Assembly: GCA_021786335.1 (NCBI GenBank)
Contig: JAJYNM010000084.1
Span: forward strand, 1 to 10,307
Direction of reading: 5' to 3'
Origin: an archaeon
GTDB lineage: Archaea > Thermoproteota > Nitrososphaeria > Nitrososphaerales > UBA183
Length of the DNA: 10,307 bases
Under the pieces are notes generated by a model, which worked only from the letters and a program-made list of their open reading frames with translations, searched no databases and was not told the origin of the DNA. Both the position numbers and the translations under genes were made by a program. Numbering within the stretch: position 1 is the first letter of the stretch; every line of letters begins with the position of its first letter. Shown here one piece after another: positions 6,640-10,307 of the stretch.

Positions 6640-6914
6640 CTATCCGCCGACATCGACGAGCACTACGCTTCGCTCAATGACCTTCTGTGTTTCTTCCAGG
6701 AACCCCAGAAGCTCGTCGAGCTAACCAAGTCTACCGGGCACCGATTCCGTAGAGGCGTAGCGTCTGCCTGAGGTGAACCTCATCCACAGTGGACAGACGT
6801 CGTCACCACGGCATTGTTCTTCGACTGTTTCGCAGCGTACTCCGCGACGTCGAGCATCTCCTCTGCCTTCTGCAGGTAGTTCCTGTAGAGGCTCTTATTG
6901 ACGGGCTTGGACAT
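6640..6914 (-). pseudogene. Broken HEPN-domain gene, partner of the MNT nucleotidyltransferase
   Basis: Starting at ATG 6914, which overlaps the end of the MNT gene by 20 bases, a frame reads 44 residues and stops at 6780. It contains 'SLYRNYLQKAEEMLDVAEYA', 'KNNAVVTTSVHCG', the typical first two helices of archaeal HEPN proteins. A second frame (6768-6640) then reads 'GRRYASTESVPGRLG', an in-frame TAG at 6721, and 'LDELLGFLEETQKVIE', which looks like the later part of the same domain. About a dozen expected residues in between are missing, so there is a deletion with a frameshift plus a nonsense codon. HEPN toxins are RNases with an R-x4-6-H site; no such intact site is left. The MNT-HEPN order and overlap are typical of that toxin-antitoxin type. 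This is a decayed toxin. Confidence 0.7.
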
Positions 6915-7515
6915 CTCCTATCTTCCTCAGGTCTTTGCCCCGGACCATCCTGTAGGACTCGAGGATCGACCTGCCCAAATCCTTGTTCTTCTTTCTGGCG
7001 AACGTGGCTTCGTCCATGATCAAGGGGGACAACCCAAATCCGAACTTCGAAACCGTTTCGGCAGAAGCGTCCACAACGCGCTCGCTGGCGAGCTCTCTGT
7101 CACCCGCCACGATGAATATGTCGACGTCGCTCTGCTTCCCCTCGAGTCCCTTCGCGGCGCTCCCGAAGACGGCCACCGATCTAATCGACTTGTCGTCAAA
7201 GAACGGCTTGATCGTGGACAAGATCGCACCGAGGGTGTCTTCCTCGGCTTTGATTGCGGGCCAGACTATCGAGTTCAGCACGTAGCTCTCCTCGTTCAGG
7301 ATGACCTGCTGGGCCCTCCCAACAGGTTGGAGCCTCACGACCCCTCTCTTTTCCAGGGTCCTGGCCACAAGGGCGACTTCGGGGTGCGACAGGCCAGCCG
7401 TCCTCGCCAAGTCCCTTATGGTGAACACCTTCCCCCTGTAGCGGACCAAAGTCTTGAGCACCTTGATGCTGGCCTTACTGCCCAGGACCTCGGTCAGGTA
7501 GTCGTGGAGGGACAC
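6895..7515 (-). CDS. Winged-helix MNT-type nucleotidyltransferase (antitoxin of an MNT-HEPN pair)
   Basis: A 206-residue protein from a GTG start. Residues about 10-75 form a winged helix ('FTIRDLARTAGLSHPEVALV'), and residues about 105-195 form a minimal nucleotidyltransferase. The active-site signature is complete: 'VFGSAAKGLEGKQSDVDIFI' with Gly118-Ser119, Asp130 and Asp132. Known MNT antitoxins of this type inactivate the HEPN RNase partner by adding AMP, and the fused winged helix probably regulates the operon. The partner gene begins inside the end of this one but is broken, so this gene may persist as an orphan regulator or antitoxin. Its start lies only about 60 bases from the left copy of the tRNA repeat. 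A CCATATGG block about 40 bases upstream is the only TATA-like sequence seen. Confidence 0.88.
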   Translation of the reverse strand: MSLHDYLTEVLGSKASIKVLKTLVRYRGKVFTIRDLARTAGLSHPEVALVARTLEKRGVVRLQPVGRAQQVILNEESYVLNSIVWPAIKAEEDTLGAILSTIKPFFDDKSIRSVAVFGSAAKGLEGKQSDVDIFIVAGDRELASERVVDASAETVSKFGFGLSPLIMDEATFARKKNKDLGRSILESYRMVRGKDLRKIGDVQARQ

Positions 7516-7639
7516 AATTTCTCAGGTCGGGGGTACTGGTAGAAAAACATTCCATATGGTAGAGAATACTGCCATAACGGGCGATTTGAGCACGCATAGG
7601 CGTGCCGCGGGTCCTCTTTCGCTAGTGCCGACGGCCAAG
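7516..7639. other. Short gap containing the left tRNA-derived repeat
   Basis: A gap of about 125 bases between the MNT gene and the phosphoribosyltransferase gene; both are read on the minus strand. It holds the left repeat copy (7579-7613), so these genes are not one simple operon. Stretches around it show no further gene. Confidence 0.5.
7579..7613 (-). repeat. Left direct repeat, remnant of tRNA-Phe 3' end (probable att site)
   Basis: These 35 bases match 10228-10262 at 33 of 35 positions and in the same orientation. Bases 7603-7613 equal the last 11 bases of the tRNA-Phe gene (discriminator, 3' acceptor strand and three T-stem bases); the rest is the tRNA's 3' flank. Similarity ends sharply at 7614. 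Beyond the other end, 'ATAAC' precedes both copies with a 2-base gap. A copied tRNA 3' end at the far side of an insert is the standard mark of tyrosine-recombinase integration into a tRNA gene. The two mismatches suggest the insertion is not recent. Confidence 0.75.
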
Positions 7640-8293
7640 TCATGGCCTACGTAACGTACTTCCGTCTTCCCTGAGACGAACATTCCCCATCTGCGGGTCG
7701 TACTCCCTCTGGAACTCGTCAGGGTTGCTCACGGTCCGCATCGCCGCAAAGGCTGAGATTCGGGCATTGGGAAACGCATCCGCGAGCCGATTCGCAGCAC
7801 CAAGCAGCGTCGCGCCACGAGTGATTATGTCGTCAATCAGCAGAACGCTTTCGGGTTCTGACAGACGACCTTGGACTTCCAACGTTTCGTAGTGTCTTCG
7901 TGCGGTTGGCCTCAGTCTCGCTGGACTTTGCGCTGCCTTGGGAACAGCCTGGGTGCGAACCAGGCACGAGACTACTTGGCCTAGTCCCTGATCGGCAAGG
8001 GCCGCCGCAAGCCTCTGTGGGACCCAAAGGGTTCCAGCTCTCATCAACGAACTGCTCGGAACGGGGACGAGGACCGGGGTGGGCTGGAAAAGGGTGGCAA
8101 AAGGCATGGAGTTGATGTTCTGTCGCACCTGTTGCGCCACCCAATGCGACATCAGGACAGGGGGCGGTTGCAGGAAGCTATCGGTCTTGAGGAGGGTCAT
8201 CACTCCTTGAGAGTGGAGGTCCTTTGGCGTTCCACCGTTCGGGGAGTACGAGAGGAGGGAACCGTACTGGAGCTCAGACAGGCGTAGGCTCAT
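7640..8293 (-). CDS. ComF-like phosphoribosyltransferase
   Basis: A 217-residue type I phosphoribosyltransferase. The PRPP-binding loop is intact at residues 150-162 ('VLLIDDIITRGAT', Asp154-Asp155), and a 'LVPVPSSSLMRAGTLW' block at 75-90 and 'RPTARRHYETLEV' at 128-140 fit ComF-like enzymes. The N-terminal zinc finger of competence ComF is missing. The C-terminus ends in 'VRLREDGSTLRRP', a conserved-looking tail I associate with stand-alone bacterial members. The start ATG lies 3 bases after the stop of the dprA-like gene, so the two form a tight operon. ComF and DprA are both named for natural transformation in bacteria. In an archaeal tRNA-inserted cassette, a nucleotide-based conflict role is at least as likely. 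The substrate is unknown. Confidence 0.82.
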   Translation of the reverse strand: MSLRLSELQYGSLLSYSPNGGTPKDLHSQGVMTLLKTDSFLQPPPVLMSHWVAQQVRQNINSMPFATLFQPTPVLVPVPSSSLMRAGTLWVPQRLAAALADQGLGQVVSCLVRTQAVPKAAQSPARLRPTARRHYETLEVQGRLSEPESVLLIDDIITRGATLLGAANRLADAFPNARISAFAAMRTVSNPDEFQREYDPQMGNVRLREDGSTLRRP

Positions 8294-8296
8294 TTC

Positions 8297-8992
8297 TCAT
8301 TGAGCCACACTGACAATCCTCTCGCGAGGCGGTAGGAACCCTAGGATATCCTTGGGATCTTCGAGCGCGACAGCTCCATACTCCATCATCTTCTTCGGCC
8401 AACTCAGAGACCGCTTCTCCAGGACCAATTTCCAGATGTAGAGAGGCCGCCCGAGCCTCAGAGCCTCCCACCCTTGCGCCAGAGAACCGCTCGTCTCCCC
8501 TGCCTCGACGATGATCGAAGCGTTGCAGACGAGAGCCATCGTCCTATCCCTAATAACGAAGTCCCTAGGCTGGGTCGGATGTCCGTTCAGGAATTGGGAG
8601 ACCGCGCAATACTCCCGCATGATTTTGTCCTGAAGTTCGAAGTTCTTCGCCGGGTAGACGCGATTCAACGGGGTCCCAAGGACCGCGACGGTGTATCCAT
8701 TCTCCTCAATGGTCGCTCTGTGGGCTGCCGTGTCAATCCCCTCGGCAAGCCCACTGACCACCACAACCTGGTTTCGTGCAAGGATCCGCGCTATCTGGGT
8801 TGCAGCCTCCAGCCCGGCGCCAGAGGCCTTTCGGGACCCCACGACCGCAACACGGGGCCTGGGCAACGGGGTTTGCACGACCCCAGCCACATAGAGCCGC
8901 GGGGGCGCGTATCGCGCCTCGACATCGTTTAGCGGGCCTAGAAGCTCTTCGGGAGTAAGAGTGGAGATGCTCTTTCCTTTGATAATCTCCAT
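8297..8992 (-). CDS. Short DprA/Smf-like protein (SLOG fold)
   Basis: A 231-residue protein made of the DprA Rossmann-like core. Motifs in order: 'VAVVGSRKASGAG' (48-60), 'SGLAEGIDTAAHRAT' (80-94), 'VAVLGTPLNRVYP' (102-114), 'FVIRDRTMA' (145-153, where bacterial DprA often has RNR) and 'IIVEAGETSGSLAQG' (161-174). The N-terminal SAM domain and C-terminal winged helix of full competence DprA are absent. Bacterial DprA loads RecA on incoming single-stranded DNA; the wider SLOG superfamily also contains nucleotide-binding sensors of conflict systems. The frame opens at TTG 9001, but ATG 8992 is chosen because a TATA-like box lies about 28 bases upstream of it. The gene leads a two-gene operon with the phosphoribosyltransferase. 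Confidence in the family is high, in the role low. Confidence 0.9.
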   Translation of the reverse strand: MEIIKGKSISTLTPEELLGPLNDVEARYAPPRLYVAGVVQTPLPRPRVAVVGSRKASGAGLEAATQIARILARNQVVVVSGLAEGIDTAAHRATIEENGYTVAVLGTPLNRVYPAKNFELQDKIMREYCAVSQFLNGHPTQPRDFVIRDRTMALVCNASIIVEAGETSGSLAQGWEALRLGRPLYIWKLVLEKRSLSWPKKMMEYGAVALEDPKDILGFLPPRERIVSVAQ

Positions 8993-9016
8993 CGGTTGCA
9001 AGGTTGTGACTTTGCC

Positions 9017-9024
9017 ATTAATAG
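9017..9024 (-). promoter_or_regulatory. TATA-like box of the dprA-phosphoribosyltransferase operon
   Basis: The minus strand reads CTATTAAT here, about 28 bases upstream of ATG 8992. It lies in the gap of about 100 bases after the upstream gene's stop, so the pair is likely transcribed on its own. Confidence 0.4.
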
Positions 9025-9094
9025 GTTTGAAGCATGAGAGGAGTGTGAAAGTGCTCCGTAGGCGCTCAAGAGCCGGCGCAAGCTTACCGCCAAA

Positions 9095-10147
9095 CTACCT
9101 GCCTCTGATGCCGTATAGGCGCAGGGCCTTCCTGACATGCGGCTCATCCATCTTGGCAGGGATGACTCCACCGCCACTCATGGCTGCCACGGCGCGCTCG
9201 CTCTCCCTGGACGGTGCTACTTTGATCAGGGCAACCAGGGCCCCGAGAAGCTTTTCGGCGAAACCGTACTTCTGGGAGAGAAAGACAAGGAGGGAGTAGT
9301 CTACCTTGTTCTTCGCAAGGAGCACGGGGACAGCTGCAATCCGTCTCTTGTCCTCGCCCAGGAGTACTGAAGAGATGATATATTCTACTGAAAAATCCTG
9401 CCCCCCGTCTGCTTCTGACCCGAACTCCTTGTACCCCAACTTCGCAAAGTTATGGACCAGATCCTTCTCGCTTATCTTGGAAGGGTTGGTCCTGTCGAGG
9501 TCGAACCTGATACGAACTCCTTGAACCACTGCGTTCCGGATCAGCCTCCAGAACTCTTGAGGCATGTGGAGAACCACCATGTCCGGGATCATCTCCTTGA
9601 ACGGGTTCCTCTCAGGGGATCTCAGCCGCTCGATCAGCTCGCTGCCGGCCACTACGAGTGGTTCCACCCTCACATTGAGCCGTGTCCCTATCTCATGGGT
9701 GACTTTCTGCGCCTTCGATTCCTGGGCCGTTTCCTTCTCTTCCATGAGGACCAGCGGCTCCGCCCTATTCAGCTTCGCGTTGCGCTCAGGGTCGAGGAGG
9801 AGGATCGACCCGACGGAGGTCAAGTCCCCGAGCTCCCTTTCCAGACTCTCGAACAGTCCCCAGGTATCGGGCCACTTCCGCAGGAACTCCCGCTTCTTCT
9901 GGAGTTCCATCTCGGTCAGGGTGTCAAGGAGGAGATAGTTCGCGAAGTTGAGGGCGGGGATGGACGCCTTCCCTTGCTTCTCCATCGTAACGATGCCTTC
10001 TTTCTCGAGCGATGCTAGTGCGCGGTAGATGTTAGGGTAATAGGCGGGACCAGACTCTTCCATCTCTGAAGTTAGCTGGCGGATAGAGACTGGATTACTC
10101 ACCCTCCTCGACATGGCGTCCAGGATTCTGAACTCGGTGCCGTTCAA
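9095..10147 (-). CDS. Winged-helix protein with apparently inactive nucleotidyltransferase domain
   Basis: A 350-residue protein from a TTG start. Residues 1-80 form a winged helix ('YYPNIYRALASLEKEGIVTM'). Residues about 95-205 align by eye with the MNT protein at 6895-7515: 'LTSVGSILLLDPERNAKLNR' takes the place of its GS...SDxD loop, and 'VRVEPLVVAGSELIERLRSP' parallels 'GLSPLIMDEATFARKKNKDL'. The Gly-Ser and both Asp residues are missing, so the domain should be catalytically dead. The last 145 residues ('IAAVPVLLAKNKVDYSLLVF') are a third domain I do not recognise. It is probably a regulator that may sense nucleotides or bind a toxin. It lies between the tRNA gene and the dprA-like gene, and its promoter carries two palindromes. 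An antitoxin without an adjacent classical toxin is another option. Confidence 0.7.
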   Translation of the reverse strand: MNGTEFRILDAMSRRVSNPVSIRQLTSEMEESGPAYYPNIYRALASLEKEGIVTMEKQGKASIPALNFANYLLLDTLTEMELQKKREFLRKWPDTWGLFESLERELGDLTSVGSILLLDPERNAKLNRAEPLVLMEEKETAQESKAQKVTHEIGTRLNVRVEPLVVAGSELIERLRSPERNPFKEMIPDMVVLHMPQEFWRLIRNAVVQGVRIRFDLDRTNPSKISEKDLVHNFAKLGYKEFGSEADGGQDFSVEYIISSVLLGEDKRRIAAVPVLLAKNKVDYSLLVFLSQKYGFAEKLLGALVALIKVAPSRESERAVAAMSGGGVIPAKMDEPHVRKALRLYGIRGR

Positions 10148-10174
10148 TTCCTTCGAGAGGTCACCCTCGGGGTC

Positions 10175-10184
10175 CTATATTAAG
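10175..10184 (-). promoter_or_regulatory. TATA box of the winged-helix/pseudo-nucleotidyltransferase gene
   Basis: The minus strand reads CTTAATATAG, a near-consensus archaeal TATA box, centred about 32 bases upstream of TTG 10147. It predicts a leader of about 6 bases. The two palindromes begin directly upstream of it. Confidence 0.55.
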
Positions 10185-10222
10185 ATAGCAAAGATGCTAT
10201 AATATAATAGCAAAATGACTAT
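10185..10222. promoter_or_regulatory. Tandem palindromic operators
   Basis: ATAGCAAAGATGCTAT (10185-10200) is a perfect 6-base inverted repeat around a 4-base centre. ATAGCAAAATGACTAT (10207-10222) repeats it with a less perfect right arm. Their starts are 22 bases apart, about two helical turns, so two protein dimers could sit on the same face of the DNA. They abut the TATA box of the winged-helix gene and reach almost to the tRNA-derived repeat, which suggests autoregulation by that protein. Confidence 0.55.
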
Positions 10223-10227
10223 AACAA

Positions 10228-10262
10228 GGGCGATTTGAACACGCTTAGGCGTGCCGCGGGTC
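10228..10262 (-). repeat. Right direct repeat overlapping the tRNA-Phe 3' end (probable att site)
   Basis: Matches 7579-7613 at 33 of 35 positions. It covers the last 11 bases of the tRNA-Phe gene (10252-10262) and 24 bases of its downstream flank. The tRNA remains structurally intact across this copy, so this is the end at which the tRNA was restored after integration. Confidence 0.75.
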
Positions 10263-10307
10263 GGATTTGAGCCGACGACACTCCGGTCTTCAGCCGGATG
10301 CTGATGA
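10252..10307 (-). tRNA. tRNA-Phe (anticodon GAA), 5' part beyond the window
   Basis: Read on the minus strand, the visible part has the anticodon stem TCCGG/CCGGA closing the loop CTGAAGA with anticodon GAA (10289-10291), a 5-base variable loop, T stem GTCGG/CCGAC, the 3' acceptor strand CCGCGGC and discriminator A at 10252. No CCA is encoded. The D stem begins with CAGC, and the rest lies past the right edge. The T loop reads CTCAAAT, with C where T54 is normally found. The gene serves as the probable integration target of the cassette to its left. Confidence 0.85.

Noticed and set aside
6898..7542. 214-residue plus-strand frame opposite the MNT gene
   Set aside because: A mirror frame of a GC-rich gene; the opposite strand has complete winged-helix and nucleotidyltransferase motifs.
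9452..10018. 188-residue plus-strand frame
   Set aside because: It is antisense to the winged-helix/pseudo-nucleotidyltransferase gene; its composition (many His, Pro, Leu, Arg) is typical of a shadow frame.
1..10307. CRISPR array or insertion sequence ends
   Set aside because: No regularly spaced repeats, transposase motifs or terminal inverted repeats were seen.

Overview
The window reads as archaeal DNA. Several genes have an AT-rich TATA-like box about 24-28 bases upstream of the start codon and no leader, the usual pattern for leaderless archaeal transcripts. GTG and TTG starts are common. The partial tRNA-Phe(GAA) has a GCCGCGG-type acceptor stem and no encoded CCA. The integrase has the 'GHTIGVSGSYMKPT' and C-terminal 'EGWEYVATLP' style I associate with Thermoproteota (Nitrososphaeria/Bathyarchaeia-like) integrases. 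The phylum call is a weak inference.

Layout. At 1-1860 there is the tail of a winged-helix protein, a double zinc-ribbon protein with a PH/GRAM-like middle, a 42-residue DnaJ-type zinc protein and a 102-residue zinc-ribbon protein. At 1954-3204 (minus) is an intact tyrosine recombinase. At 3370-6487 (plus) are a calcineurin-like phosphoesterase, a two-gene AbiE-like (type IV) toxin-antitoxin pair, and a small PD-(D/E)XK-like nuclease with a C-terminal zinc ribbon. At 6640-7515 (minus) is an MNT-type nucleotidyltransferase with a winged helix, followed by a broken HEPN gene. At 7579-10262 is a segment of about 2.65 kb flanked by a 35-base direct repeat (33/35 identical). The right-hand copy is the 3' end of the tRNA-Phe gene plus its flank; the left-hand copy keeps only 11 bases of the tRNA. 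Inside the repeats, all on the minus strand, lie a winged-helix protein with an apparently dead nucleotidyltransferase domain, a short DprA/Smf (SLOG-fold) protein and a ComF-like phosphoribosyltransferase.

Interpretation. This looks like a layered genomic island at a tRNA-Phe gene, rich in toxin-antitoxin and probable defence genes and with its own integrase. The most interesting unit is the integrase-less cassette between the two repeats. It carries a DprA-phosphoribosyltransferase pair next to a regulator whose promoter has two tandem 16-base palindromic sites set 22 bases apart. Three different nucleotidyltransferase-fold proteins occur within 6 kb: AbiEii-like, active MNT-like and degenerate. 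The mobility and defence roles are inferred from context and family knowledge; only the repeats, motifs and gene order are read directly from the sequence.
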